From: a virus
DNA length: 39,938 nt
Strand: one strand, 5' to 3'
IMG/VR virus record: IMGVR_UViG_3300046543_000064
Coordinates: 1 to 39,938 of that record
Positions 6,811 to 14,911 of the stretch are shown here, piece by piece. The notes beneath the pieces were generated by a model. It was not told the origin of the DNA. It made no database searches and saw only the letters and a list, made by a program, of their open reading frames with translations. How positions within the stretch are numbered: the first letter of the stretch is position 1; every line of letters starts with the position of its first letter. The translations under genes were made by a program, and so were the position numbers.

Positions 6811-7737
6811 TCAGCGAACCCGGCGAGCGCGGATGAAACCGTTCACCGTCTGGCTACCGGCTGCGAAGGTCGATTGGACAACGCAATAGGTCGTCGTCGT
6901 GCTGGCTACGCTCACACGGACGGTCGGCGACGCGAACACCTGAACCGCACCAGAAGGGACTGTAGAGGCAAGCTGGACATAGCCGCCAGTATTGGAACCC
7001 GGAAGCGTCGCCGACGTGGTGCTGATACCTGTCGCAAACACAGTAGGCGCCACGCCGACCGGGATGAAGGTCACCACACATGACACATCCCAATCGCCCG
7101 CCGTCAAGCTCGCGCTTGTTGCGTTCGCCGTCGTGGCCGTCGTGAGCGATGTACCGGCCGTCGAATTTGGGATGTATTCGCCGATCGCGCCCGCGCTCGC
7201 GTTGTTGTTCGTCGGCGTGCCAGTAATGCCGACGGTCGAGACGGGCGTGATTGCGCCTGTCGCCATCGTAAGGCCGCCGGTAACGCCGACCCCGCCGGAT
7301 GAAACCGTAAGCGCCGGCGTCGTCACTGTGCCTGTGAACGTCGGCGACGCGAGCGGCGCCGCGCCCAAAGTAGTCAACGCCGCGCCAGCCGATGCGCTGC
7401 CGGTCCCGCCGTTCGCGATCGGGAGCGGATCGGCGACGAAGGAATAGGCGCCCGCACCAGTCCGCTTGATGAACCCGGTCGACGCGAACCCGCTGATATT
7501 GTCGAGCGCCGTGCCGCCTGCCGCGCTCGCGCCTGTCCCGCCGTGGTTGACGGCAAGCGTTCCCGTCACACCTGTCAGCGGTACGCCGCCCCACAGCGGC
7601 GCGGTCGTCGGCCCGGTCGACACGATCGCTTGCCCGGCGCTCGATCCGGCCGGGTTCAGCAACTGGATCGGGCTGAGCGTCGCGCCGAATGTCAGCGCGG
7701 AGAAAAGCGCGAGCGCGCCGGCAAAGATGCGTTTCAT
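6811..7737 (-). CDS. Tail-fibre-like repeat protein with N-terminal signal-peptide-like sequence, 308 aa
   Basis: The body has Gly/Thr/Ala-rich fibre repeats (VNHGGTGASAAGG, IANGGTGSASAGAALTTLG, ASPTFTGTVTTPALTVSSGG) typical of phage fibres, and a beta-rich C-terminal domain ending VNGFIRARRVR. The chosen start, with AGGAA just upstream, gives MKRIFAGALALFSALTFGA, a basic then hydrophobic export-like sequence, unusual for a structural phage protein. The frame is open further upstream but without a ribosome-binding site. It lies directly behind the lysis genes. It may be a fibre, or an exported protein acting in the periplasm. Confidence 0.65.
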   Translation of the reverse strand: MKRIFAGALALFSALTFGATLSPIQLLNPAGSSAGQAIVSTGPTTAPLWGGVPLTGVTGTLAVNHGGTGASAAGGTALDNISGFASTGFIKRTGAGAYSFVADPLPIANGGTGSASAGAALTTLGAAPLASPTFTGTVTTPALTVSSGGVGVTGGLTMATGAITPVSTVGITGTPTNNNASAGAIGEYIPNSTAGTSLTTATTANATSASLTAGDWDVSCVVTFIPVGVAPTVFATGISTTSATLPGSNTGGYVQLASTVPSGAVQVFASPTVRVSVASTTTTYCVVQSTFAAGSQTVNGFIRARRVR

Positions 7738-7738
7738 T

Positions 7739-8290
7739 TTAGGTTCCTGATTGTGCGAGCAATTCGGTCTTGCGGTCGCTACCGGCTGAGCTACCGAAGT
7801 AGTACGCAATAACGCCAGTCCACGCCGTTCCGAGCGATCCGAGCATCAGCATGAGAGCGTCGTGCGTAGCCTGCGGCAGTGGATGAAACACCATCAGCGC
7901 GAGCACGCCGAAGAATCCAAGCGTGACGAACAGAGCCAGAAATGGCGCCACGAAGCTCTTGGTGCTGATCTGCATCTGCCGTGCGTTTTCGCGGTCCTGT
8001 ACCGTCAGACTCGCCAGCGTCTCGACGTTCTTGAACCCAGCCTCGGCCATGCGAGCGGCGTAGTCCTGATCGGCTTTGCGCATCTGGGCGAGTTGTTCCG
8101 GCGTCGCGCCATTGATCGCAACTGCGACTGCGTTTTGTCGATCGTCGATTGAGGTATTCGGCGGGACAGTCATCCCAAACACTGATTCGAGCGCAGTGAC
8201 CGCGCCACCAGCCAGCGGGCCGCCAATCACCGAAGCGATCGAAGGAGCAAGCTTCTTGACTACGCTGAGTGCATCTGTCCATCCGCTCAT
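7739..8290 (-). CDS. Two-helix holin-like membrane protein, 183 aa
   Basis: An N-terminal amphipathic region (KKLAPSIASVIGGPLAGGAV) and a charged coiled segment (TVQDRENARQMQ) precede two predicted membrane helices (FVAPFLALFVTLGFFGVLAL and a second near ALMLMLGSLGTAWTGVIAYY). This resembles the phage GTA/3TM holin-like family. It follows the endolysin in the lysis cassette, where spanins (Rz/Rz1) often lie, but it has no lipoprotein signal or embedded second gene. It could be a holin, antiholin or lysis regulator. Confidence 0.6.
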   Translation of the reverse strand: MSGWTDALSVVKKLAPSIASVIGGPLAGGAVTALESVFGMTVPPNTSIDDRQNAVAVAINGATPEQLAQMRKADQDYAARMAEAGFKNVETLASLTVQDRENARQMQISTKSFVAPFLALFVTLGFFGVLALMVFHPLPQATHDALMLMLGSLGTAWTGVIAYYFGSSAGSDRKTELLAQSGT

Positions 8291-8291
8291 A

Positions 8292-8738
8292 TCAGGCTCC
8301 TCTCAACATCATGTCCGCCAAGCGAACCGCTCGACCCCTAACCTGCGACGCCCATGCGGAATTCAGCATTCCACTCGACGCATCCTTGTACTTACCTTGG
8401 CGCATCGCTGCGAGGGTGTTCTTGAACCCGAGCAACTTCGTGATCCCAAGGTTGAAAGCCATGTTCGCCAATACGCGTTGGCGCACGTCATTCAAGTCTG
8501 TCCACCACGGGAGGTTGTGATCGAGATCGGCGAATACGTTTTGGATGTCTTGCGTAAGAAGAACGTTGACCTGCTCGTCGGTAAGCGGATATGACCAACC
8601 GGCCGGCAGCGGAGAAGCCTGAAGGTTGTGACCGACTCCAACAGTGTCGATACCCTTCGTGTCTTTGTACGGCTTGTACTCGACTCCTTCATCGCGCCGA
8701 AGCTCGGAAATCAGCACGAGCAGATTGTCATCGTTCAT
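8292..8738 (-). CDS. Endolysin, GH24 (T4-type) lysozyme
   Basis: This 148-residue muramidase cleaves peptidoglycan at the end of infection. Glu17 (RRDEGVEYKPY), Asp26 (KDTKG) and Thr32 (IDTVGVGHN) have exactly the Glu-8-Asp-5-Thr spacing of T4 lysozyme. A C-terminal helical lobe contains RQRVLANMAFNLGITKLLGF, the conserved family segment. There is no signal peptide, so it depends on a holin for release. The start overlaps the stop of the upstream holin gene by four bases, and the holin-like 183-aa gene follows. Confidence 0.93.
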   Translation of the reverse strand: MNDDNLLVLISELRRDEGVEYKPYKDTKGIDTVGVGHNLQASPLPAGWSYPLTDEQVNVLLTQDIQNVFADLDHNLPWWTDLNDVRQRVLANMAFNLGITKLLGFKNTLAAMRQGKYKDASSGMLNSAWASQVRGRAVRLADMMLRGA

Positions 8739-8899
8739 TTCTTGAACACCTTTTCATAGATCAAGAAAACGGTTTGCAGAATGGTGTAAATGATCGTGAT
8801 AATCACGAGCCAGTCCTGCATCCCATAACCGAGCAGCGTTGCTACGGTCGCCGAAATTGGTGGTGCGGCTTTTACCGCGCTTGCTGCTAGATCGTTCAT
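8735..8899 (-). CDS. Small holin, class II/T7-type, 54 aa
   Basis: The product begins MNDLAASAVKAAPPISATVA and has a hydrophobic segment near QDWLVIITIIYTILQTVFLIY, ending in a basic EKVFKK tail. The pattern AAKAAPP...QDW...YT.L..V is typical of short phage holins related to the T7 holin. GGGGAG just upstream supports this start rather than a longer frame. It lies directly before the endolysin with a four-base overlap, the standard holin-endolysin arrangement. Confidence 0.8.
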   Translation of the reverse strand: MNDLAASAVKAAPPISATVATLLGYGMQDWLVIITIIYTILQTVFLIYEKVFKK

Positions 8900-8948
8900 T
8901 TCAACTCCCCGGAATAAGCCGCTTCTCCGAGCGGCTGTATCTGTTCTG

Positions 8949-9230
8949 TCACGGCGCACCGAGTAACGATGCGTCTTGAACCTGCGCTCGGAACGCAGCC
9001 TTTTCTGCTTCGCCGGCATCGCGTACTGCCTGAGTCAGCGGACTCGGCTCGCGTATGACTTCTTCTCGCGGCGCCACACGCTGTTTCTGGTCGACCATCT
9101 GCAAGGTTTCAAGCGCGCCGAACAATCCGAACAGTTTCTTTTCTTCTTCCTCGCGAGCTGTCAAAAGGTCGAAAAGCTTTGCTTTCGATTGCGCGATTTG
9201 CGTGCTGATGAATTCGATGTCTTTGTTCAT
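8949..9230 (-). CDS. Hypothetical coiled-coil protein, 93 aa
   Basis: The first half is a charged helix (TQIAQSKAKLFDLLTAREEE) likely to form a coiled coil, and the second half is Gln/Glu/Arg-rich with AVRDAGEAEKAAFRAQV. There is no membrane segment or known motif. It lies between the pectate-lyase-like spike and the holin. It may be a fibre chaperone or minor structural protein, with nothing specific to decide. Confidence 0.55.
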   Translation of the reverse strand: MNKDIEFISTQIAQSKAKLFDLLTAREEEEKKLFGLFGALETLQMVDQKQRVAPREEVIREPSPLTQAVRDAGEAEKAAFRAQVQDASLLGAP

Positions 9231-9233
9231 GGT

Positions 9234-10781
9234 TTAGCCTGCGATCCAGACGCCTGTAGTTAGGTTGAAGTGAGCGGCCCGCGTCGAAGGGCTGGACCAG
9301 ATTTCGAGAAAGCCCGAAGTCGAGTTGTATTGCATGAAGCCGAAATTTCCGAACCCTAGACGCTGATCGCGAAGATGGATTGCGCATTGATTCGAGCCGG
9401 CGCCATATGCAGCGTTGGCGGTCGCCCCGACATCAAGCCCGATACCTCCCGGAGTGATGCCGCTGCCGTCCGTTGAAGCGCCGTATTTGAAGTTGATGAG
9501 CGTTGCCGGCTGCGCCTGGATATCGATCCCGATGTGATCGACAGAGAACGTCTTCATGTAAATACCGGTGCGCCACTGATTGGCGACGCCGCCGCTGGCA
9601 ATGCCATGCGCGAAGGTGTTCTTGTTCGGACCAAACGAGATATTCCACATGCCGGCCGAGAAAGGCGCGGTCGTCGGAAACGCATCGTTGTATGCGTAGT
9701 CGCTGCCAGAGAAATTGAACGTGTCGACTTCAATCGAAGTCATCGTGATGTTATGGGTCTGCGCGAACACTTCCGCGTAAAGTCCCCAAATCGCGCCAGT
9801 CGTGATCCCATGCGAGGATGCCGCGAGGCCGACCGATTGAGCCGCGCCCGTTGTCGACTGATCCTCAAGATAGAAGTAGCCGCCATACAGCCAGCCAGTC
9901 CCGCCCGGAAGCCGCTTGTGCGTCACATAGAGCGACGAGATCAGGTGCGCGGGATCGTCGCCGACGACGGACTTGTCCACGCGCTGAATGTAGGCGGTCG
10001 ATGTTACGCCGTCAGTTGTCGGGTTGGCATTCGTGCCGTGCCAGATGCTGAAGCGTTTGCCGACGTTCGGCGTCGAGTTGAAACCCATCGTTGCGGCCTG
10101 ATACGGAATCGAGCCGCTACCGAGAAGTGAGGCGCCCTGTGCGAAATCCCATGCGATCGTACCGAGGCCAGCCGTGACCGCGCTATTGACGACAGATGAG
10201 GCAGGGACGAGGATTTCCCATACTGCGCCGGTAGGAACTGCATTCGATGCCGCCTGGAACGCCGCGGAATCATCCGTTACGCCATCGCAGCGCGCACCGT
10301 AGTCCCGAATGCTGCGAACATCGTTATCGCGGTTGTACAGCCTAGAGCCGGTCGCGATCGACGCATCGGTTACCGTTCCAGCGCTCGGAGCGCCGATAAG
10401 ACGGGATGCGCCGCCGCGGACATATACCCTTTGCACTCCTACCGGGATAGGAGAAATGAAAGACAGACCGTAACCGATCAGCGAATATTGGTCCGGTCCC
10501 TGATACGACGCATCGAAGAAGACTTCGATGTTGTTGACCGAGTTGTACAGATTCGCCAGCGTCAGAGCGAGTGAGACGCCAGGCGTGAAGTCGACGTTGG
10601 CAACGAACTGTTCCGTCGCGGGGCTGATAGCCAACAGCGCGATTTCATCCTGCGTGACGTACCGGCTATCCAATACCGAGATCGGAAGCCCGCGCGTGAC
10701 GCCGTTTGCGTTCTGCCAGACTGGCAGCTTGTCATCCGAACTTACGGTAGACGTGACGCACAAATCCCCGATGGTGGACAT
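9234..10781 (-). CDS. Tailspike with pectate-lyase-like beta-helix
   Basis: This 515-residue protein has an N-terminal anchor-like region (MSTIGDLCVTSTVSSDDKLP, then GVTRGLPISVLDSRYV) resembling the small protein at 29844. Around residues 150-190 it has SIRDYGARCDGVTDDSAAFQ, the signature that opens Pectate_lyase_3-type right-handed beta-helices in phage tailspikes. The rest is beta-rich and Gly/Asn/Ser-rich. It probably binds and may depolymerise surface polysaccharide. The start has AAGGA upstream. It belongs to a group of consecutive receptor-binding genes. Confidence 0.82.
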   Translation of the reverse strand: MSTIGDLCVTSTVSSDDKLPVWQNANGVTRGLPISVLDSRYVTQDEIALLAISPATEQFVANVDFTPGVSLALTLANLYNSVNNIEVFFDASYQGPDQYSLIGYGLSFISPIPVGVQRVYVRGGASRLIGAPSAGTVTDASIATGSRLYNRDNDVRSIRDYGARCDGVTDDSAAFQAASNAVPTGAVWEILVPASSVVNSAVTAGLGTIAWDFAQGASLLGSGSIPYQAATMGFNSTPNVGKRFSIWHGTNANPTTDGVTSTAYIQRVDKSVVGDDPAHLISSLYVTHKRLPGGTGWLYGGYFYLEDQSTTGAAQSVGLAASSHGITTGAIWGLYAEVFAQTHNITMTSIEVDTFNFSGSDYAYNDAFPTTAPFSAGMWNISFGPNKNTFAHGIASGGVANQWRTGIYMKTFSVDHIGIDIQAQPATLINFKYGASTDGSGITPGGIGLDVGATANAAYGAGSNQCAIHLRDQRLGFGNFGFMQYNSTSGFLEIWSSPSTRAAHFNLTTGVWIAG

Positions 10782-10783
10782 TT

Positions 10784-10990
10784 TTATCCTTGAATGATTG
10801 GCTCAGCGATCGGGCCGTACTTGCCGGCGATCAGATCGGCGTGAATGTCGCGCCCGTATTGCATACAATCCTTGTCCGATGCGTTGAACTTGACCGACGC
10901 GACGCCTAGCGCGGGAAATACGATGTCGACCGTAACCATCGAGCGTGTCGCGTCGGTCCAAACCGGATTGGCGATCGAGTGATAGTCCAT
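10784..10990 (-). CDS. Small tail-associated protein, 68 aa
   Basis: The product (MDYHSIANPVWTDA, then MVTVDIVFPALGVASVKFNA, ending HADLIAGKYGPIAEPIIQG) resembles a widespread family of small proteins found between phage tail-fibre genes. Fibre assembly help is the usual guess; the function is not established. The start overlaps the stop of the preceding spike gene by one base, so the two are coupled. Confidence 0.6.
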   Translation of the reverse strand: MDYHSIANPVWTDATRSMVTVDIVFPALGVASVKFNASDKDCMQYGRDIHADLIAGKYGPIAEPIIQG

Positions 10991-12045
10991 TACGCTGTTC
11001 TCACATAGAGGAACACAGTGTTAAACGCAGTGCCGGTCGCGGTCCAAGTACCGGGCTGGGCCGGGTTCGGCGCAACGTTGTTGCCGAGCGCTACCGCGCC
11101 AATTCCGTTCGCCAGTTGATTTGCCGCGACGATGGCTTGATAGTTGGCCTGTGTGAGCGCAAGAGATCCATTGACGAACAACGGAGCGTTCACCAAACCG
11201 TATTGGTCGTTGACCGAATCCCACCAAAGGTATCGAGTCAATGCAGAGTTCAAGTCGACAACGGAATTGCCGGCAATCAGGTTGTGAGTCGCCTTGATAT
11301 CGCCGGTTGCCTGAATGCCGTCAGTCGTGATGAGTCCGCCCGTCTGCGTGACCGTTGCGCGCCCGAGTTCGACAGAGTTGTCAGCGTTGACCGTGCGCAA
11401 GACGAAGCCACCAGTCCCACCAGTGCCCTTGTTGTTCGTGATCCGTGCTGCGCCGTCGTTGGCATCGTTCCAGCTATACCATGCGCCCTGTGAATTGGGA
11501 TTCGCCGATGCGCCAAGCACCTTGACCCAGTTCGCGTTCACGTACTGACTATCAAGGTGATAGCGCGCGCCATCGTTCCCGACGACGATCAGCGGAATGT
11601 TCTCAGGCGATGTGTTGTCGGTCGGGACATAGACGTACATGCCGACGCCAGTAACCCAAACCTGATTCGTCGCATTCTTGTCCCGAGCGCGCAAGGCAGC
11701 AATAGACGACGCGCTCTGGACGCTGCTCGAACCGATTGCAAGCGCAACAGGATCAGTCTCGTTCAGCGACGCATAGACGAGGCGTCCTGCCGCATCGAGG
11801 ATCGTTATCGAGTAAGGAATCTGAACGTAGAGATGGATCAGCGCGCCGGCCGCGGTCGCATGGCCGTGCGTCGTCCTGACAGGCTGAGCGACCACAACCG
11901 TACCGGCGATGTCCGACGTGACGACGGCCGGATACGCGACAGGATCGAGGCCGGGTTGGCCGATATAGATGAAGCCCGATTCGAGCGGCTGCCCGTACAA
12001 ATCGGTGAAAAACGGAAGCGCACGCGCCTCGCTGGTAGCCGCCAT
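10990..12045 (-). CDS. Tailspike/receptor-binding protein with P22-type head-binding N-terminus
   Basis: The first 110 residues (PFFTDLYGQPLESGFIYIGQ, then GLDPVAYP, VRTTHGHA, YSITILDAAGRLVY) follow the P22 tailspike head-binding domain pattern that attaches spikes to the virion. The rest is beta-rich fibre (residues about 160-340) with GAVALGNN repeats. No catalytic motif is recognised. It is the first spike gene after the coat gene, separated from it by a strong hairpin. Confidence 0.78.
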   Translation of the reverse strand: MAATSEARALPFFTDLYGQPLESGFIYIGQPGLDPVAYPAVVTSDIAGTVVVAQPVRTTHGHATAAGALIHLYVQIPYSITILDAAGRLVYASLNETDPVALAIGSSSVQSASSIAALRARDKNATNQVWVTGVGMYVYVPTDNTSPENIPLIVVGNDGARYHLDSQYVNANWVKVLGASANPNSQGAWYSWNDANDGAARITNNKGTGGTGGFVLRTVNADNSVELGRATVTQTGGLITTDGIQATGDIKATHNLIAGNSVVDLNSALTRYLWWDSVNDQYGLVNAPLFVNGSLALTQANYQAIVAANQLANGIGAVALGNNVAPNPAQPGTWTATGTAFNTVFLYVRTA

Positions 12046-12065
12046 TTCTTATCCCCAAAGTAAGC

Positions 12066-12086
12066 GGGGCGCCGCTTGGACGCCCC
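12066..12086 (-). terminator. GC-rich hairpin after the coat gene
   Basis: GGGGCG (12066-12071) pairs with CGCCCC (12081-12086) across a 9-base loop in the 53-bp gap after the coat stop codon. There is no long U-run after it on the minus strand. It may therefore be a partial terminator or a barrier protecting the coat mRNA rather than a full stop, which would help coat outnumber the spikes. Confidence 0.5.
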
Positions 12087-12098
12087 TGTTTCGCTTGC

Positions 12099-13415
12099 TT
12101 ACGTCTGGTTGAAGAGCATGATGCCGGCCATCTCGGGGTTCGTGACGCTGACGCCGTAGAATGCGTCGACCCGGTACAGAGACTTGTACGTTTCGATGTG
12201 CGCCTGCTTGGTCATCACAATTTCGATGCCCTGTTCCGTCGAACCGCGCATCACTGCGAGGCCCTGATCGGACGGCACAGCCAAGCGACCCGGCAGGATT
12301 TCGATAGCTTCCTTCTTCCAGAAGCAGTTGACCGGAGCCGATACCGTGTTGAGCCAGGTGATCGCAGCGCTTGCAGCCGGGGTTGCAGTCACGTTCTGAT
12401 ACGCGAGTTCTGCATCCGTTCCGCCTTGGCCAGAGATGATGGCCGGAGCGATCGTTACCGTACCCGTACCGCCTGCGCCCGAGACGATGGCGACGATACG
12501 GAACGTCTTGAGCTGGCCGGTATCGACTTTGGTAATTGGGTGAACGTTGTTGACGCCCGCGATCGTGAAGGCATCACCGATCTTGACCGTTCCGGACGTG
12601 ACCGTGATAGCCAAGTTCTGGATGCGGTTGTCGACGTTCGACTGAAGCGGGCCGCTCGGCGATGCTGCGAGAGCCTTCGGCGTGGTGAACTGGTTCGCAC
12701 CATTGACCGTGACCGTCACGCCAGCCGCAGCCGTGAGACGGGCGATGTAGTCAGCCTTCAGAACGCGCTCGAAGCCTGCGACCTGACGGCCTACCGTTGC
12801 CATTTCGAAAGCGTTCGCGGCCTTCTGGCCTTCGACCAGATAAGCACGGCTGGCAAGGTTGCCGGCCATTGCGTTGTAATCGCGCGAACCGAAGACCGAA
12901 TAACGGCCGTCGTAGTCGATGCCCGATTCGTTCATCAGCGCATCAGCTTGGGCGATGTCGTCGAAGCCGGTCGCGGCGACCGTGCGCTTCACCACCAGCG
13001 TGCCGAGCGTCGAAGCGGCGTTCACGACTGCGAGGTTGATGTCGGAGGCGATCTTTTGTTTCGCTGCGTCACCCAGGCGGTTTTCTTGCAGAGCGTCGCG
13101 CAGTTCGGTTGCGTCCATCGTCCACGGCGAGCTGCGGATCGTGTCGATCGCGGCGGGGATGGTCAACTGCGTCTTGCCGACGAAGTTTGCGGTCTGGTCG
13201 AGGCCCGAGAACGAACGTGCGATGTACGGCATCGGACGGCGGATCATGTCGCCGGCGCGAGCCATCATGGTTTGATCGTTCTGGAAAACGGTGACGGCTT
13301 TCGACATGACCAGTTGGTCATTGAAGCCTTCAAGAAGACGCTCGAAAGCGACGCGCTCTTCCTTGCTGAAGGAATTGGCGGTCGACAGAAATGGTGCTGA
13401 CGGAGGATTGCTCAT
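12099..13415 (-). CDS. Major capsid (coat) protein, P22 gp5 type
   Basis: The 438-residue product resembles the P22 coat family, an HK97 fold with an inserted domain. N-terminal helices are followed by DQTANFVGKTQLTIPAAI and ELRDALQENRLGDAAKQKIA, then ASTLGTLVVKRTVAATGFDD, with the characteristic FTIAGVNNVHPITKVDTGQL segment near residue 300. The frame is open upstream, but ATG 13413-13415 starts MSNPPSAPFLST behind an AGGA sequence. It follows the scaffold gene after a 205-bp gap with two hairpins, and a GC hairpin follows it. Confidence 0.88.
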   Translation of the reverse strand: MSNPPSAPFLSTANSFSKEERVAFERLLEGFNDQLVMSKAVTVFQNDQTMMARAGDMIRRPMPYIARSFSGLDQTANFVGKTQLTIPAAIDTIRSSPWTMDATELRDALQENRLGDAAKQKIASDINLAVVNAASTLGTLVVKRTVAATGFDDIAQADALMNESGIDYDGRYSVFGSRDYNAMAGNLASRAYLVEGQKAANAFEMATVGRQVAGFERVLKADYIARLTAAAGVTVTVNGANQFTTPKALAASPSGPLQSNVDNRIQNLAITVTSGTVKIGDAFTIAGVNNVHPITKVDTGQLKTFRIVAIVSGAGGTGTVTIAPAIISGQGGTDAELAYQNVTATPAASAAITWLNTVSAPVNCFWKKEAIEILPGRLAVPSDQGLAVMRGSTEQGIEIVMTKQAHIETYKSLYRVDAFYGVSVTNPEMAGIMLFNQT

Positions 13416-13531
13416 GGCAGTAGTCCTAAATAAAGAGACGAAAAAGAATGACCAAATGGCCACTGATTTCGCATCCAGCAGGACTAACGCAGGCAATGCC
13501 GCGCCGATGGGGCTGAGATACGGTGAAGCGG

Positions 13532-13611
13532 GCTGCTTATCGCCTGAAAGGATTTAGCTCAGTTAGGCGATAATTAGCTTTCCGAAACTCTACTACTTTT
13601 CGTAGTATGAG
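13532..13611. other. Two stem-loops between scaffold and coat genes
   Basis: A perfect 9-bp stem TTATCGCCT/AGGCGATAA (13537-13545 with 13565-13573, 19-base loop) has an outer GCT/AGC pairing (13532-13534 with 13576-13578). A second stem, TACTAC/GTAGTA around TTTTC, lies at 13591-13607, extended by CTC/GAG. The whole gap 13416-13620 holds no convincing gene. In the minus-strand mRNA these structures lie between scaffold and coat, so they could act as processing or attenuation sites. Confidence 0.6.
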
Positions 13612-13620
13612 GCAAGCGGC

Positions 13621-14463
13621 TTACTTCGCCATCTGCTTCTTGTACGCAACCACTTTGCTGTAGTCCCCTGTCCGGGCCGCTTCGTCCCGGAGCTTTTCAA
13701 GCTGCGAGTTCGACGAATTGAAGCCTGTCCCGCGCTCGGACGTGATGCGCGCTTCCGGCGCCGGCCGGGTGGTTTTCTTCGTAGCCAAGGAGATTTCCAG
13801 TTTCGCGACTGCAACGGTGAATTTAACCGGATCGGTGATCTTCGCGAGGTCCATCAACCGAGCGGGCGACTTCGAGAGCGCATAGACCAAGACGGCAGGG
13901 TCATCCGCCCCGCGCATCAGCAGACCGGCTTGCGTCTGATTCAGGATCGTGCCGACTTCGGATTCGGCTTCGTCGAAGTCTTCCACGCCGAGCGACTTCT
14001 TGCGTTCGGCATAAGATTTCTTGAAATTGTCGACTTCTTCCTGTTCCTTGCGCTGCGCGTCGAGTTGAGCGCGGTCTTTGGCTTCCTGCGCGGACTTCTG
14101 CTCCATCCACTTGTCGTATGCTTCGGAGAACCGCGTCTCGTCGTAGTCATACTGGTCGAGCGTAGGCTTTGCGGCGAGCGCCTGGACGGGCGGCGGCAAC
14201 TTTGCGCGCAGCTCGTCGTTCTGCTTCTGGAGTTCGCGCTTCTCGCGAAGAATCTCCTTGTGGCTCTTGCGCAACTCCGCGACCCACTTGGGCGCCGGTT
14301 GGCCCTTCAGTGACGGGGGATCACCTTCAGGTTGCTCGGCGCCCTCCGCAGGCTCTTGCTCTTGGGACTCCTGATCTTCGTCGTCAAACAAAGCGGGAAC
14401 CGCGATTTCGGTAGGCTGTTCCTGCTCAAGTTCGGTTTGCTGCGCGTCGAGTTCTTCGTTCAT
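13621..14463 (-). CDS. Scaffolding protein
   Basis: This 280-residue, highly charged and helical protein has an acidic N-terminus (EQEQPTEIAVPALFDDEDQE), Pro/Gln/Glu linkers, a long coiled-coil part (KSHKEILREKRELQKQNDEL and on to about residue 155), and a basic C-terminal end (DYSKVVAYKKQMAK), as expected for a P22-like scaffold that binds coat through its C-terminus. It sits directly before coat. The SD sequence AAAGGTGAG overlaps the left arm of an inverted repeat (14471-14525) shared with the opposite-strand cassette. Confidence 0.85.
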   Translation of the reverse strand: MNEELDAQQTELEQEQPTEIAVPALFDDEDQESQEQEPAEGAEQPEGDPPSLKGQPAPKWVAELRKSHKEILREKRELQKQNDELRAKLPPPVQALAAKPTLDQYDYDETRFSEAYDKWMEQKSAQEAKDRAQLDAQRKEQEEVDNFKKSYAERKKSLGVEDFDEAESEVGTILNQTQAGLLMRGADDPAVLVYALSKSPARLMDLAKITDPVKFTVAVAKLEISLATKKTTRPAPEARITSERGTGFNSSNSQLEKLRDEAARTGDYSKVVAYKKQMAK

Positions 14464-14470
14464 TCACTCA

Positions 14471-14525
14471 CCTTTAGGTGGAAAAATGCAATTCGGCAAG
14501 TATACGACAAATCCACCTAGTAAGG
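14471..14525. promoter_or_regulatory. Operator-like inverted repeat between scaffold and the opposite-strand cassette
   Basis: TAGGTGG (14475-14481) pairs with CCACCTA (14513-14519), and CCTT (14471-14474) with AAGG (14522-14525) further out. The arms flank an A/T-rich centre between divergent genes. The left arm contains the scaffold ribosome-binding site; the right arm lies 27 bp before the ribbon-helix-helix gene. Such proteins commonly bind repeats in their own control region, so autoregulation is a reasonable inference. No clear sigma70 promoter is visible. Confidence 0.5.
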
Positions 14526-14552
14526 ATGACGATATACGTCTACCATGCACAC

Positions 14553-14690
14553 ATGGACCGATTTCAAATTTACCTGCCCGAGCCGATGCTGAAGCGACTA
14601 CGCGAGATTGCCGATAAAGAAGGCTATTCTGTAGCCGAGGTGATAAGGCGCATGGTTCAGAAACAACTCGACGAAAAGGAACAGAAGTGA
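14553..14690 (+). CDS. Ribbon-helix-helix (Arc/CopG-type) regulator, 45 aa
   Basis: The product MDRFQIYLPEPMLKRLREIA, then DKEGYSVAEVIRRMVQKQL, has the strand-helix-helix pattern of small DNA-binding dimers: alternating residues FQIYL for the beta ribbon and the helix pair after the EGYS turn. An in-frame ATG 27 bases earlier is possible; neither start has a strong ribosome-binding site. It is the first gene of a three-gene cassette on the strand opposite to the surrounding late genes, and probably regulates it through the adjacent inverted repeat. Confidence 0.8.
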   Translation: MDRFQIYLPEPMLKRLREIADKEGYSVAEVIRRMVQKQLDEKEQK

Positions 14691-14911
14691 AACTGATCGC
14701 AATCGTGCTGCTCTCACTTGCCGTGCTGCGAGTGCTTTACCTGATGCGTCATTCGGTCATGGATGCGATCGGGTTCGTGATCCTGTTCCCATTCGTGCTG
14801 GCCGATGACATCCGGCGTAATGGCCGTGAAGTGCTCAAGACTATTTTCGGATGGAGCGCTGCGATTGGCGTTCTGTTCCTCATCATCACCGTTTTTCAAA
14901 TCTCATTCTGA
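14687..14911 (+). CDS. Two-helix membrane protein, 74 aa
   Basis: A GTG start overlaps the previous stop (GTGA 14687-14690). Helix one is IAIVLLSLAVLRVLYLM, followed by a second hydrophobic stretch AIGFVILFPFVLA, a basic loop DDIRRNGREVLK and a C-terminal helix WSAAIGVLFLIITVFQI. No family is recognised. Coupling between a DNA-binding regulator and an oxygenase suggests a shared function in the prophage or at the envelope. Confidence 0.65.
   Translation: MKLIAIVLLSLAVLRVLYLMRHSVMDAIGFVILFPFVLADDIRRNGREVLKTIFGWSAAIGVLFLIITVFQISF

Noticed and set aside
9234-12045. Diversity-generating retroelement (variable repeat plus reverse transcriptase), as in Bordetella phage BPP-1
   Set aside because: No reverse transcriptase with a YxDD motif and no template/variable repeat pair near the spike genes was seen.
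12198-13400. Long plus-strand open frame (400 codons) opposite the coat gene
   Set aside because: It is Arg/His-rich, has no recognisable domain and lies wholly antisense to a clear coat gene; it is a codon-bias shadow.
13549-13578. tRNA-like start GGATTTAGCTCAGTTAGG between scaffold and coat
   Set aside because: It resembles the 5' end of a tRNA, but no anticodon arm, T-arm (GGTTCRA) or matching acceptor 3' end follows. The region is better explained by the perfect TTATCGCCT/AGGCGATAA stem.
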